A DNA stretch of 64,000 bases from Celeribacter naphthalenivorans (GCF_020524585.1 NZ_JAIVLK010000010.1:62001-126000), one strand, 5' to 3'. Counted from the first letter of the stretch, positions 26,221 through 35,780 are shown. Notes: generated by a model from the letters alone, not told the origin. Translations and numbers: made by a program.

Positions 26221-27837
26221 TCAGCCAAGCGCCAGACGCGCGGCACGGCGGTCGGCCTGGACGTCCGGGTCGGAATCGAGACCTGCGGCCAAAAGCCGTT
26301 GCGTGTATCCTTGTTGGGGCGCTTCGAAAATCTGCCGCACAGTGCCCTGTTCGACGATCTCCCCGCGCTTCATGACCAAAACCCGGTCAGCGAAGTCGCG
26401 CACGACCGGCAGGTCATGGGCGATGAAGATAAACGCGATACCAAGGCGGTCGCGCAGCTCGCCCAAAAGCGCGATCACCTGCGCCTGAATGGACACGTCG
26501 AGCGCGGAAACCGCCTCGTCGCAGATGATCAGATCGGGTTCGAGCGCCAAGGCCCGCGCAATCGCGATCCTCTGACGTTGGCCGCCGGAGAATTGATGCG
26601 GATAGCGCAGCGCGTGATCGGCCTGAAGCCCGACCTGCTCTAAAAGCTCCTCGACGCGCGCCCGCCATTTTGCTTTCGGCAGGATGTCGGGATGGATCAC
26701 CCAAGCCTCGGAAATAATGTCGTACACCGACATATGCGGATTGAGGGATTGGGTCGGATCTTGGAACACCATCTGCAACTGACGCCGCAGCTTGCCCATC
26801 TCTTTCGGGGATTTCGTGAGAATATCCTCGCCTTTCCACATCACGGTGCCGCCCGAGGCCTCCTCCAAACGCAACATCAGCCGCGCAATCGTGGATTTCC
26901 CGGAACCGGATTCGCCCACCACGGCCAGAGTTTCACCGGCATGCAGGTCGAACTCCGCGCCCTTCAGGGCATCGAAGGCCCCATAGGTTTTCTTCAACCC
27001 ACGCACCTTAAGGATCGGCGTTTTGCCCTGTTCATGGACGCGCATCGCGCCCTTGCCGGGAGCGGCGGCCAAGAGCTTGCGCGTGTAGGGATGCTGCGCG
27101 TTGTGATAAAGCGCGCGCGGCGTACCGCTCTCGACAATCCGCCCGCCTTCCATCACCACCGCACGATCGGCGGCCTCGGCCACCACGCCCAAATCGTGGG
27201 TGATCAGCAAAAGCCCCATGCCGGTCTCTTCCTGCAATTCTTCCAACAGTGACAGAACCTCGGCCTGCACCGTCACATCGAGCGCCGTGGTCGGTTCATC
27301 CGCGATGAGAATGTCGGGTTTGAGCACCAAAGCCATTGCGATCATCAGGCGTTGCCGTTGCCCGCCGGAGAATTCATGCGGGTATTTGCCCATCGACTCC
27401 TTGGCGTTCGGGATGCCCACGCGCTCCATCAGCTGCAAAGCACGCTCATAGGCTTCGGTTTTCGAACGCCCGTGCGCCATCGCGGTTTCAGCGATCTGCC
27501 AACCAACCGGATAGACCGGATTGAGGTGGCCCAGAGGGTCTTGGAAAATCATCGAAATCCGTTTGCCGTTGAGGCGACGCCGGTCTTCCTCGGAGGCTTT
27601 CAGCAAGTCCATGCCGTCGAAGAGAATTTCGCCGCTGGTGATCTCACCCGGCGGCATGTCGATCAGGTTCATGATCGCAGAGGCCGAGACCGATTTGCCC
27701 GACCCGCTTTCCCCCAAGATCGCGAGAGTTTCGCCGCGGTCGAGATGCCACGAGATGCCATTCACCGCATGAACGATGCCATGCGCGGTGTGAAACCGGA
27801 CGGAAAGATCACGGACTTCGAGAAGATGATCAGCCAT
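26221..27837 (-). CDS. Dipeptide/oligopeptide-type ABC ATPase, DppD-DppF fusion
   Basis: 538 residues from the ATG at 27837 (GGAGGG upstream). There are two complete ABC domains in tandem: Walker A GESGSGKS at 42-49 with FSGGQ at 156-160, and Walker A GESGSGKS at 308-315 with a second FSGGQRQR near 425. Each half has the oligopeptide-type C-terminal extension (HPYTRKLL). The two-in-one ATPase is common in opine/dipeptide/glutathione-type importers such as GsiA. It overlaps the permease by 8 bp and is the last gene of the operon. Confidence 0.93.
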   Translation of the reverse strand: MADHLLEVRDLSVRFHTAHGIVHAVNGISWHLDRGETLAILGESGSGKSVSASAIMNLIDMPPGEITSGEILFDGMDLLKASEEDRRRLNGKRISMIFQDPLGHLNPVYPVGWQIAETAMAHGRSKTEAYERALQLMERVGIPNAKESMGKYPHEFSGGQRQRLMIAMALVLKPDILIADEPTTALDVTVQAEVLSLLEELQEETGMGLLLITHDLGVVAEAADRAVVMEGGRIVESGTPRALYHNAQHPYTRKLLAAAPGKGAMRVHEQGKTPILKVRGLKKTYGAFDALKGAEFDLHAGETLAVVGESGSGKSTIARLMLRLEEASGGTVMWKGEDILTKSPKEMGKLRRQLQMVFQDPTQSLNPHMSVYDIISEAWVIHPDILPKAKWRARVEELLEQVGLQADHALRYPHQFSGGQRQRIAIARALALEPDLIICDEAVSALDVSIQAQVIALLGELRDRLGIAFIFIAHDLPVVRDFADRVLVMKRGEIVEQGTVRQIFEAPQQGYTQRLLAAGLDSDPDVQADRRAARLALG

Positions 27838-28783
27838 TCTTATTCCCTCCGATTTCAAGACGCCAGCGCTGGGTCGGATTGAGCGCAACGCGCATCCAGC
27901 TCGACAGCAGGTTCAGGGACATGGTGGTCAGGATGATCGCGAGACCCGGCCAGAACGCGAGCCACCACGCGTTGGTGAGATACTGACGGCCTTGGCTCAC
28001 CATGAGGCCCCAAGTGACCTCCGGTGCCTGAATGCCAATGCCCAGAAAAGACAGCGCGGATTCCGCCAGCATGACAAAGGCGAAGTCGAGCGTGGCGATG
28101 GTCAGAAGCGTCGGCAGGATCACCGGCAGGATATGTTTGAAGATGATGCGGCGGTTCGAGGCCCCCATGACTTTGGCGGCTTGGACGAACATCCGTTCGC
28201 GCACCTCCAAAACCTCGGCACGGGTCGTCCGCAGGTAGATCGGGATGCGTGTGATCGCCAAGACAAGCACGAGATTCCCGATAGAAGGCTCCAGCATATA
28301 AAGCACGATGACGGCCAAAAGGAGCGAGGGAAAGGACATGATCACATCGGCCAGACGCATGATGACTTCGCCGGTCCAGCGCCCGGCATAGCCCGCGATC
28401 AGCCCCAAAGTCGCACCGACCGTCAGAGACCCAAGCACCGCCCCCGCCGCAATCACCATGGTGTTTTGCGAGGCAACAATGATCCGGGCCAAAAGCGGCC
28501 GCCCCAAAGCATCCCCGCCGAGGATGTAGAAAAACCCACGCGACAGATCGAAGGGCGGCGCATTGCGCGCCCGCAGGTTGGTTTTCGTCGTCATCTCCTC
28601 GAGAGACATCGGACCGAAGAGAGCGCCCAGAAGCACGACGAGCAGAAAGAGCATCGCCATAAAAGCCAGCTTATCGGCCCAAAGCATGCGCAGAATGCGG
28701 CGCAGGCCGGTCGCCCCGGTGGTTGCCGTGACGGGAGGGGTCTTGGCGGCATCGGTGGCGGTATCGGTGGTGGTCTCGCTCAT
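27830..28783 (-). CDS. ABC permease, DppC-like
   Basis: 317 residues from ATG 28783 (GAGGAGGG upstream). A flexible Thr/Ala-rich N-terminus (about 1-30) precedes the first membrane segment, as in DppC/GsiD. The EAA loop 'VQAAKVMGASNRRIIFKHI' is present. It pairs with the DppB-like permease encoded 10 bp upstream. Confidence 0.92.
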   Translation of the reverse strand: MSETTTDTATDAAKTPPVTATTGATGLRRILRMLWADKLAFMAMLFLLVVLLGALFGPMSLEEMTTKTNLRARNAPPFDLSRGFFYILGGDALGRPLLARIIVASQNTMVIAAGAVLGSLTVGATLGLIAGYAGRWTGEVIMRLADVIMSFPSLLLAVIVLYMLEPSIGNLVLVLAITRIPIYLRTTRAEVLEVRERMFVQAAKVMGASNRRIIFKHILPVILPTLLTIATLDFAFVMLAESALSFLGIGIQAPEVTWGLMVSQGRQYLTNAWWLAFWPGLAIILTTMSLNLLSSWMRVALNPTQRWRLEIGGNKNG

Positions 28784-28793
28784 GCGTCCCTCC

Positions 28794-29708
28794 TCAAGCC
28801 CGGATACGCGGATCGAGCAGCGCATAGGCGATGTCGATCAGGATATTCATGATAAAGATCGCGATGGCCGTCACCATGATGGCCGCCAGGATCACGTTGA
28901 AGTCGCGCTGAAGGATCGAGTCGATCATCAGCTTGCCGACACCGGGAAAACCGAAAATCGTCTCCACCACGACCGCGCCATTCAAAAGCGCCGCCGCCTG
29001 ATCGCCGATCACGGTGATGACCGGCAGCATGGCGTTGCGCAGCGTATGGACGAAAATCACAGGGCGGTTCTTGACCCCCTTGGCGCGCGCGGTTTTGACA
29101 TAGGGCGCGCCCAGCGCATTGATCATCGACCCGCGCACGACCTGCAAAATGAGACCGAAGGGGCGGATGAACAGCACGGAAATCGGCAAAATCCAGTGCC
29201 AGACCGATCCGGTCCCCGAGGTCGGCAGCCAGCCGAAAGTGACGGAAAACAGAACGATGCCGACGATGGCGATCCAGAAATCCGGCGCAGAGGCTCCGAT
29301 CAGCGACAGCACCGAGGCAAAGCGATCGAAAGGCCGCCCGACCTTAAAGGCGGCGATGGAGCCGACGATGATCGCGGCCACTGTCACGAGCGCCATGGTG
29401 ATCACCGCCAGTTGCAGCGTCCAGACGAAGGCTTCGAGAACCACCTCGATGGCGGGACGTGCCTTGCGCAGGCTGTCGCCGAAATCGAGATGGATCAAAT
29501 CGGAGAGATACCGACCGAACTGGACCAGAACCGGGTCGTTCAGCCCATGGATCTCCCGGAAATTCTCCCGCATCGCCTCAGAGGCATCGACCGGCAGATA
29601 CAGCGCGGCCGGATCGCCCGTCAGGCGCGACAGGAAGAACACGAGGACGATCAGGACCATCAGCGAGACAAAGCTCGACAGCGCCCGTTTTCCCAGCATC
29701 TTTTTCAT
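28794..29708 (-). CDS. ABC permease, DppB-like
   Basis: 304 residues from ATG 29708 with GGAGAG upstream. The N-terminal membrane helix is followed by the DppB-type periplasmic loop (LGLNDP-like segment 'IHGLNDPVLVQFGRYLSDL') and the EAA loop 'VKTARAKGVKNRPVIFVHT'. It is separated from the binding-protein gene by a long stem-loop, a common way to give the receptor higher expression than the permeases. Confidence 0.92.
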   Translation of the reverse strand: MKKMLGKRALSSFVSLMVLIVLVFFLSRLTGDPAALYLPVDASEAMRENFREIHGLNDPVLVQFGRYLSDLIHLDFGDSLRKARPAIEVVLEAFVWTLQLAVITMALVTVAAIIVGSIAAFKVGRPFDRFASVLSLIGASAPDFWIAIVGIVLFSVTFGWLPTSGTGSVWHWILPISVLFIRPFGLILQVVRGSMINALGAPYVKTARAKGVKNRPVIFVHTLRNAMLPVITVIGDQAAALLNGAVVVETIFGFPGVGKLMIDSILQRDFNVILAAIMVTAIAIFIMNILIDIAYALLDPRIRA

Positions 29709-29729
29709 GTGTCTCTCCGTCTTCAACGT

Positions 29730-29765
29730 GAGACACGCATGAGGGGAACGCCCCATGCGTGTCTC
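29730..29765 (-). other. Intercistronic stem-loop between receptor and permease genes
   Basis: GAGACACGCAT (29730-29740) pairs with ATGCGTGTCTC (29755-29765), with an inner GGGG/CCCC stem around AACG. No T run follows on the minus strand. This is typical of an mRNA-stabilising or partial attenuation hairpin after the abundant solute-binding-protein message. Confidence 0.7.
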
Positions 29766-29777
29766 GGGAGGCAGGGC

Positions 29778-31274
29778 TTACTTCACACCGATTTCGGCAA
29801 GTTGAAGTTGGCTGTTGGTCGCGATGGTCGGGGTGAAATCAACTGCTTCACCCACGCGGGCGTGGCCCACCATATGGAACAACAGGACGTCCGCCACGAC
29901 ATCGTCATGCAGATAGCCGAAGAGTTCCGACCAAAGCGCCTCGCGTTCCTCGCCGGTGGCGGCGGTCGCTTTTTCGATCAGTTCATCGGCATGGCTGTCG
30001 TCGATACCGGACTGACGGCCATCGGAATGGTACTTGAAGTACATCGAGAACACCGGATCGCCCCGCGAGTTGTCGTGCTGAGCGCCCACGAGGACCGGCT
30101 GATCCTGCACATAGGGTTTCGAGTAATATTGCTCGTGCTCAGCCACTTCGACCATTTGCAGACGGACATTGAACCCGGCCTCGGAGAGCATCGACTGGAT
30201 CGCCTCATAGGTCTCCGTCGCGCCGGGGAAGTTGCCCGTGCGACCGACCAGCAGGATTTCAGTGTCCACCGGCACGCCATCTGCCTTGGCCTCCTCCAAA
30301 AGCGCCTTGGCCGCATCGACATCGTAGTCCCAGGCCTTGGTGTCCGGGTTCCAGCCCAGCGTGGTCGGCACGTTGATCGCGGTGGCCACTTGGGTGCCCT
30401 CGGCCAGAATGGTGCCGATAAAGGCATTGCGGTCAATGGCGAGGTTTAGCGCCTTGCGCACGCGGATGTCGTTCAAGGGCGCCATGGAGCTGTCGACCCT
30501 GAGATAGGTGGTCTCCGAGTTCGGATAGGCCATATCCATGTCGGTGGTCGCATCAATCGCGGAAATCGAGGGCGCGATATCGGCCTCTCCCGTCGCCACC
30601 ATTGCGGCGCGCACGGACGGATCGGAGCGGAAGGCATAGGTCGCTTTGGTCACGGCGGGCTGTTCGCCCCAGTAATCCTCGCGGCGCTCAAGCGTGATGC
30701 TCTGTCCCGGCTGCCAATCGGACAGGACATAGGGGCCTGTGCCCACCGGTTCGCGGGTGAATTCGATCGGCGTCTCGGACGGCACGATGGTCAGCAAAGA
30801 CAACAAAAGCGGCAGGATCGGCTGGGCCGGATCGGTTTTAAAGTCGATGGTCAGATCGTCCACCACGCTAGGCGTGATGTCGATGCCTTCGTAGTAGCGC
30901 GAGATTTCGCAGGTGATCTGATCGCTGCCCGCGCGTTCGAAAGAATGCTTCACATCGGCGGCATCGAAAGCCGTGCCATCGGAGAAGGTCACGCCCTCGC
31001 GCAGATGGAACCGCCAGGTGGTGTCATCCACCATTTCCCAGCTTTCCGCCAACCGCGGCTTGAGACCCTCATCGCCGCGCACGTCAAGCTCGGTCAGGGT
31101 TTCACTGATGTTGCCAAGCACGATGCGGCCGATATTGGAGCGCGTCGCCATGCAGGGCTCGACAAGATCGGGCTCTTCGCCGAGCACGATGGTCACATTG
31201 GCCTCCTGCGCGAAAGCCGGGCTTAACGCCGACGTCGCCAGTAGCACCCCGGCAAGAAGTGTAGACTGTTTCAT
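29778..31274 (-). CDS. Dipeptide/opine-type solute-binding protein (DppA family)
   Basis: 498 residues with a Sec signal (cut near SPAFA-QEA). The family 5 binding-protein layout is clear: 'RLAESWEMVDDTTWRFHLR' at about 75-95, then a VRKALNLAIDR segment, and a large two-lobed mature body. RBS GGAGG is four bases before the ATG. It begins the operon continuing to the fused ATPase and is divergent from the sialidase-fold gene across 318 bp. Family 5 receptors bind peptides, nickel, opines or oligosaccharides, so the ligand is open; the divergent catabolic genes suggest it is an acid-sugar conjugate or similar. Confidence 0.92.
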   Translation of the reverse strand: MKQSTLLAGVLLATSALSPAFAQEANVTIVLGEEPDLVEPCMATRSNIGRIVLGNISETLTELDVRGDEGLKPRLAESWEMVDDTTWRFHLREGVTFSDGTAFDAADVKHSFERAGSDQITCEISRYYEGIDITPSVVDDLTIDFKTDPAQPILPLLLSLLTIVPSETPIEFTREPVGTGPYVLSDWQPGQSITLERREDYWGEQPAVTKATYAFRSDPSVRAAMVATGEADIAPSISAIDATTDMDMAYPNSETTYLRVDSSMAPLNDIRVRKALNLAIDRNAFIGTILAEGTQVATAINVPTTLGWNPDTKAWDYDVDAAKALLEEAKADGVPVDTEILLVGRTGNFPGATETYEAIQSMLSEAGFNVRLQMVEVAEHEQYYSKPYVQDQPVLVGAQHDNSRGDPVFSMYFKYHSDGRQSGIDDSHADELIEKATAATGEEREALWSELFGYLHDDVVADVLLFHMVGHARVGEAVDFTPTIATNSQLQLAEIGVK

Positions 31275-31592
31275 ATTTCCTCCCTGAAAGCAGATTGCTT
31301 TCTCAACTCCCGAGCGCCTCCACGCTCTCTTATGGGCGCAGCCCGCAATTCAATGCATCACCGCCTCCCGCGGCCTCTGCGCACCCTCATTATTGGTAAA
31401 GTTGAAAACTAAAGTCAAACCCCCAATTTTGCCCGACCCAAAATTTCATTTAATTGATTGTTTTTAAATTGAATTTATAAATCTCAGACCCAACCCAAGC
31501 CCCTTGCGGCTGCGCAAAATACTTTCACAACTTGACAAGTTGCACATTAATCTGATCACTTGTCATGCAAACCATCTGGGGAGGAGACCCGC
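31275..31592. promoter_or_regulatory. 318-bp divergent intergenic region with a 15-bp palindrome
   Basis: AT-rich stretch (about 31385-31500) between dppA-like and sialidase-like genes. A perfect palindrome CAACTTGACAAGTTG lies at 31528-31542 and overlaps a TTGACA hexamer (31532-31537) on the plus strand. It is a good candidate for a repressor site, perhaps for the GntR protein at 33975, controlling one or both sides. I saw no gene in this stretch. Confidence 0.55.
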
Positions 31593-32768
31593 ATGACGCC
31601 GAAAGACATCGCTGAAAACATGGACGGATTGCTGTCATCGCGCCCCGATGGCCAGTGGGCGATTCTCCCGGCGGAGACGATTCAGAATCATGCGGCTTTT
31701 CTGGCGTGCCTGCCCGATGGAGCACTGGCCTGCGCTTGGTTCGGAGGCACACTTGAGGGCAAATCGGACATCTCCATCTATGCGACCATTCTGGAGGAAG
31801 ACGCCCCCCAATGGGGCCCCGTAGCACAGCTGACCGACGACCCGGATCGCTCCGAACAAAACCCCGTATTGTTCACGGCCCCGAATGGCAAAATCTGGCT
31901 CTTCAACACCGCACAACCTGCGGGAAACCAAGATGAATCACGCGTTTTCATGCGTCCGATCATACGCGCGGGAGACCGCCTGACGTCTGGCGAGAAACGC
32001 GACATCGGCCTGCCGAATGGCACTTTTATTCGCGCGCGCCCCTTCGTGCGCGACGATGGCGCCTGGGTGCTTCCGCTGTTTTGCTGCAACCCGCGCGACG
32101 GCATCCGCTGGACCGGCGCCTTCGACACAGCCGCCATTGCGGTGAGCACGGACGATGGTGACAGCTGGTCCGTGACGGCGGTCCCCAACTCGCCCGGCGC
32201 AGTACACATGACCCCCGTCGCACTGGAGGGTGACGACATGGCGGCCTTTTACCGCCGCCGCCAATCGGACTTTGTGCATCGCTCCGAAAGCCGGGACGGC
32301 GGCCGAAGCTGGAGCGCGCCTGCCCCGACAGATGTGCCGAACAACAACAGCTCCATTGGCGTTGCCCGCCTGACCGACGAGGTGCTCGGCATGGTGTGCA
32401 ACCCCATCTCCGCCGCCGAATCCACTTCTCGCCGCGCGTCGCTATATGACGAGCTCGAAGAGGAGGACGACCGCCCCGAAGGCGAAGGATGCCGCCCGAT
32501 TTGGGGCGTCGAGCGCGCGCCTTTGACGCTTTGCCTGTCCGCAGATGGCGGCAAGACGTTCCCCACGCGCTACACCGTCGAGACGAGCGCGGGCACTTGC
32601 CTGTCGAACAACTCCATCGACGGGCACAACAAGGAACTGTCCTATCCCGTCCTCTTGCCGCGCGCAGATGGCGGACTGGACATCGCCTATACGCTCTACC
32701 GCCGCGCCATCCGGCATGTGCGCCTGAGCCCCGAGACCGTGGCCGACCTCGTCGCCCAAACCGTTTGA
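31593..32768 (+). CDS. Cytoplasmic sialidase-fold (BNR/Asp-box) protein
   Basis: 391 residues from ATG 31593 (GGGGAGGAG upstream). There are three Asp-box motifs: S185-TDDGDSW, S233-RDGGRSW and SADGGKTF further on, so a six-bladed sialidase-like propeller is expected. There is no signal peptide, so it acts in the cytoplasm, unlike most bacterial sialidases. It is followed after 12 bp by an Fe-type alcohol dehydrogenase. It may hydrolyse a glycosidic or similar bond in a substrate imported by the divergent ABC system, but related propellers can also be lyases or isomerases. Confidence 0.82.
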   Translation: MTPKDIAENMDGLLSSRPDGQWAILPAETIQNHAAFLACLPDGALACAWFGGTLEGKSDISIYATILEEDAPQWGPVAQLTDDPDRSEQNPVLFTAPNGKIWLFNTAQPAGNQDESRVFMRPIIRAGDRLTSGEKRDIGLPNGTFIRARPFVRDDGAWVLPLFCCNPRDGIRWTGAFDTAAIAVSTDDGDSWSVTAVPNSPGAVHMTPVALEGDDMAAFYRRRQSDFVHRSESRDGGRSWSAPAPTDVPNNNSSIGVARLTDEVLGMVCNPISAAESTSRRASLYDELEEEDDRPEGEGCRPIWGVERAPLTLCLSADGGKTFPTRYTVETSAGTCLSNNSIDGHNKELSYPVLLPRADGGLDIAYTLYRRAIRHVRLSPETVADLVAQTV

Positions 32769-32780
32769 AAGGAGCGCAAC

Positions 32781-33905
32781 ATGTCGACCATGGATCGCCT
32801 TATCACCATCCACCAACCCAAACGCCTTGAGATCGGCGTTGGCGCCGCCGCAAAGGTCGGCGATTGGGCGCAGTTTTCCAAACGCCCGCTTGTGATCGCC
32901 TCTGGTCCGACCGCCACTTATGTCGAGCGCCTCGGCCTGTCTGGCGATATTCTGATCATCGACAACGTCCCGCCCGAACCCGACCTTCCGTCCTTCAACG
33001 CCGTGCTGGAGCAGGCCCGCACCCATGCGCCCGACCTGATAGTCGGGCTTGGCGGCGGCTCGGTTCTCGATGTCGCCAAACTGGTCGCCGCGCTTTGGGA
33101 CGGCACCCAAACACTCACGGAGGTGGTCGGCCCGAACAAGGTCGCCGGGCGCAACACGCCGCTGGTCCAGATCGCCACGACCGCAGGCACGGGATCGGAA
33201 GCCGGCATCCGCGCGCTGATCACTGACCCGGAGACGAAATCGAAACTGGCGGTGGAAAGCCCGTATCTCATCGCCGATCTCGCCGTGCTCGACCCGGAAC
33301 TGACCTATTCCGTCCCGCCCGCCGTGACGGCGGCCACCGGCGTGGACGCCATGGCGCATTGCGTTGAGGCCTTTACCAACATCAACGCCCACGACCTGAT
33401 CGACGACTACGCCCGCATGGGGTTCGGACTTGTCGGCAAATACCTCAAACGCGCGGTCGAGGACGGCACGGACAGCGAAGCGCGCGCCGGGATGATGCTG
33501 GCCTCCTATTATGGCGGCATCTGTCTTGGTCCGGTGAACACGGCGGCAGGGCATGCGCTGGCCTATCCGCTCGGGACGCGGCTGTCCTTGCCGCACGGAT
33601 TGGCCAATGCGATCATCTTCCCGCATGTTTTGGCCTTCAACCAACCCGTTGCTTCCGCGAAAACCGCAGAGGTGGCCGGGGCGCTCGGGCTGCGCAATGT
33701 CGGCAGTCAGGAGGCGCTGAAAGCGGCGGCTTTCGAATTCTGTCGCGATCTTGGCATCGAAATGCACCTCAAAGCGCATGGCGCAGAGGAGCAAGACCTT
33801 CGCACCTGGGCAGAGGAAGCCCACGCCATCCGTCGCCTGATGGACAACAACCCGCGCGAAATGAGCGTCGATGAGGTTCACGCCCTCTACCGCGACGCAT
33901 TCTAA
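32781..33905 (+). CDS. Iron-containing alcohol dehydrogenase family protein
   Basis: 374 residues of the Fe-ADH/maleylacetate-reductase superfamily. The NAD-binding GGGSVLD is at about 91-97, and metal ligands D189, H193 (DAMAH), H258 (AAGH) and H272 (LPHG) are all present. It oxidises or reduces a hydroxy/keto acid or alcohol. It is coupled to the sialidase-fold gene, and a terminator of the opposing gntR gene follows. Confidence 0.92.
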   Translation: MSTMDRLITIHQPKRLEIGVGAAAKVGDWAQFSKRPLVIASGPTATYVERLGLSGDILIIDNVPPEPDLPSFNAVLEQARTHAPDLIVGLGGGSVLDVAKLVAALWDGTQTLTEVVGPNKVAGRNTPLVQIATTAGTGSEAGIRALITDPETKSKLAVESPYLIADLAVLDPELTYSVPPAVTAATGVDAMAHCVEAFTNINAHDLIDDYARMGFGLVGKYLKRAVEDGTDSEARAGMMLASYYGGICLGPVNTAAGHALAYPLGTRLSLPHGLANAIIFPHVLAFNQPVASAKTAEVAGALGLRNVGSQEALKAAAFEFCRDLGIEMHLKAHGAEEQDLRTWAEEAHAIRRLMDNNPREMSVDEVHALYRDAF

Positions 33906-33922
33906 GAGCTTTCCACCACAAG

Positions 33923-33954
33923 AAAAAGGCGCGCCTGCCTCGCAGGGCGCGCCT
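33923..33954 (-). terminator. Terminator of the DUF1537-kinase/gntR transcript
   Basis: AGGCGCGCC (33927-33935) pairs with GGCGCGCCT (33946-33954), with inner TGC/GCA pairs. On the minus strand the stem is followed by TTTTT (complement of 33923-33927). It may also stop the Fe-ADH transcript coming from the other side. Confidence 0.8.
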
Positions 33955-33974
33955 ATCATGTGATCCGCCCGACC

Positions 33975-34709
33975 TCACATCGAGAGATCGAGCATTCCCC
34001 CGCCAAACAACCGTTCCCGCGAGTGAATGATATGCCCCCGCATGACGCTGCGGGCGCGCTCTGCGTCGCGGTCCTTGATCGCCTCATAGATGGCGCGATG
34101 CTCGCCCAGAACATGCTCCAACGCCGCCGCCCCATCGGACATCAGCGCGTCGCCGTGCATTTTCATGCCGACATAAATGTGGTCGCGCAGCGCCTTCAGG
34201 GTTTCGGCGTAATATTGGTTGTTCGAGGCCCGCGCGATCGCGAGGTGAAAGGCGAAATCCGCATCTTCGCGGTGCAGGCGCGAGCCGGTCGCATCCGACA
34301 AAAGATCGAGCGCACGATCCATGTCATCGAGCACCTCAGCATTGCGGCGCTGCGCAGCAAGCCCGGCAGCATCGACCTCGACCGTCAGGCGGAATTCGTA
34401 GCACCGCTGAATGTCGGCGATGGTCTCGACCGGCGTATAGCCCAGTGCAGGCTCACGTTTGACCCGCACGAAATTGCCCGCCCCCTGACGCGAGACGATC
34501 AACCCCTCTTCGCGCAATTGCTCCAGCGCCACGCGCAGCACCGGGCGCGACACCCCGAATTGCCCGGAAAGATCCTTTTCCGCCGGAAGCTTTTCATTGG
34601 CACCGTAATCCCCACGGGTGATCCGGTTCTTCAACGCGGTATAGACCTTTTCGGACAGCGGCGGCCGCGCCGTGCGCGAGCTTGCCTTATCTACGTTTTG
34701 CTGGTCCAT
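33975..34709 (-). CDS. GntR/FadR-subfamily transcriptional regulator
   Basis: 244 residues: an N-terminal winged HTH (about 18-85, PAEKDLSGQFGVSRPVLRVA) and an FCD ligand domain with metal-binding acid/His residues (about 100-230). It is in one operon with the DUF1537 kinase, 30 bp downstream. FCD-type regulators respond to small organic acids, consistent with control of the acid-sugar genes on both sides. Confidence 0.9.
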   Translation of the reverse strand: MDQQNVDKASSRTARPPLSEKVYTALKNRITRGDYGANEKLPAEKDLSGQFGVSRPVLRVALEQLREEGLIVSRQGAGNFVRVKREPALGYTPVETIADIQRCYEFRLTVEVDAAGLAAQRRNAEVLDDMDRALDLLSDATGSRLHREDADFAFHLAIARASNNQYYAETLKALRDHIYVGMKMHGDALMSDGAAALEHVLGEHRAIYEAIKDRDAERARSVMRGHIIHSRERLFGGGMLDLSM

Positions 34710-34739
34710 ATTGCCCTCACCGCCCGCTCATCGTTTCTT

Positions 34740-35780
34740 TTACAACACATCTTTTACAAGTCCGGCCAAAAGCTCCGGCGCACCGAAACCGCCCGATTTC
34801 GTAACGACCTGCATGTTTCCCCAAGGCATCCGCACCTCACACAACGGCAGGCCCGGCCGCAACTCGGCTGTCACTTGTAAACTGTTTACCCCCAGCCGGT
34901 CCAGTATGGCTTGTGCAGATTCTCCACCACAGATCAGCAGAGCTGCGGGCCGGGCACGCTCCGCAAAATGTGCCACGCTTTCGGCAAAGCGCCGCGCAGC
35001 CTCATGTCCTGACAACCCACCCCCGCCATCGGAGATCGACAACACGAGAGGCCCCTCAGAGAGGTCGACATCCCGCACCTCACCATCCGGCGCATCCAAC
35101 ACGGTCACCTCGGACGGCAACCGCGCGATCTGCGCCAAGGTCACCGGATCACGCGATCCGTTTGCGACCATCAGAGGGGCGCGCAGACTTGCCACAGCGG
35201 GCGCCGAAACACCGGCATAACGCGCCAGCGCAAAAGACAGACCCCGCGCGCCAACCCAGAGCACCTTGCCCTCCGAATGTGCGACAAGCCGGTCCAGATC
35301 GGCGCCACTTGCACACTCAGGCACATCCACAGGGGTCTTGAAACATCCCGCAACATTCAGCGGAACCGAGACCCCCTCCCCGACCAGCATTCCCCCTTCG
35401 ACGCGGCGCCCCATCTCGGGAATCGCCGGACAGGCGACGAGGCGCGCGCCATCGAACCATTGCGCCATCGCCTCGGTCTCCGCAGCGATATTGCCCTTGA
35501 GACGCGAGTCGACTTTTTTCATGACGGCTTTGAAAGATCCGGGATGCAAACCGGCCAGCGCAGACACCACCCGTGCCGCCGCCATCTCCGGCGCCACCTC
35601 TCGGCTTGCAGTGTTCACCGCCAGAACATCCGGCAAGACATCCGGCATCAAAGCGAGCACCTCGGACACCGCCTCCGGACTGCGCGCGACAACCACCCGG
35701 CGCCCCAGGGCCGCAAAGCCGACCGCCGAGTCGAGCGCACCGGTCAAATCATCCGCCAAAATGAGCGCTTCCATCTTCAT
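34740..35780 (-). CDS. Four-carbon acid-sugar kinase family protein (DUF1537, OtnK/DtnK-like)
   Basis: 346 residues. The N-terminal IADDLTGALDSA-like motif is at about 8-18, KKVDSRLKGN at about 88-97, CGGESA near 280 and TKSGGFG near 328. These mark the DUF1537 family, which phosphorylates tetronates such as D-threonate or erythronate. It is clearly shorter than the usual ~420 residues; the shortening is in the middle and not at the ends. PdxA2-type dehydrogenases act on the phosphorylated product, and one lies divergently next to it. A second ATG at 35774 is an alternative start. Confidence 0.86.
   Translation of the reverse strand: MKMEALILADDLTGALDSAVGFAALGRRVVVARSPEAVSEVLALMPDVLPDVLAVNTASREVAPEMAAARVVSALAGLHPGSFKAVMKKVDSRLKGNIAAETEAMAQWFDGARLVACPAIPEMGRRVEGGMLVGEGVSVPLNVAGCFKTPVDVPECASGADLDRLVAHSEGKVLWVGARGLSFALARYAGVSAPAVASLRAPLMVANGSRDPVTLAQIARLPSEVTVLDAPDGEVRDVDLSEGPLVLSISDGGGGLSGHEAARRFAESVAHFAERARPAALLICGGESAQAILDRLGVNSLQVTAELRPGLPLCEVRMPWGNMQVVTKSGGFGAPELLAGLVKDVL

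Noticed and set aside
28563-30449. A 628-codon plus-strand ORF
   Set aside because: It is antisense to the DppC, DppB and DppA genes, with no motif and a composition typical of a shadow frame.
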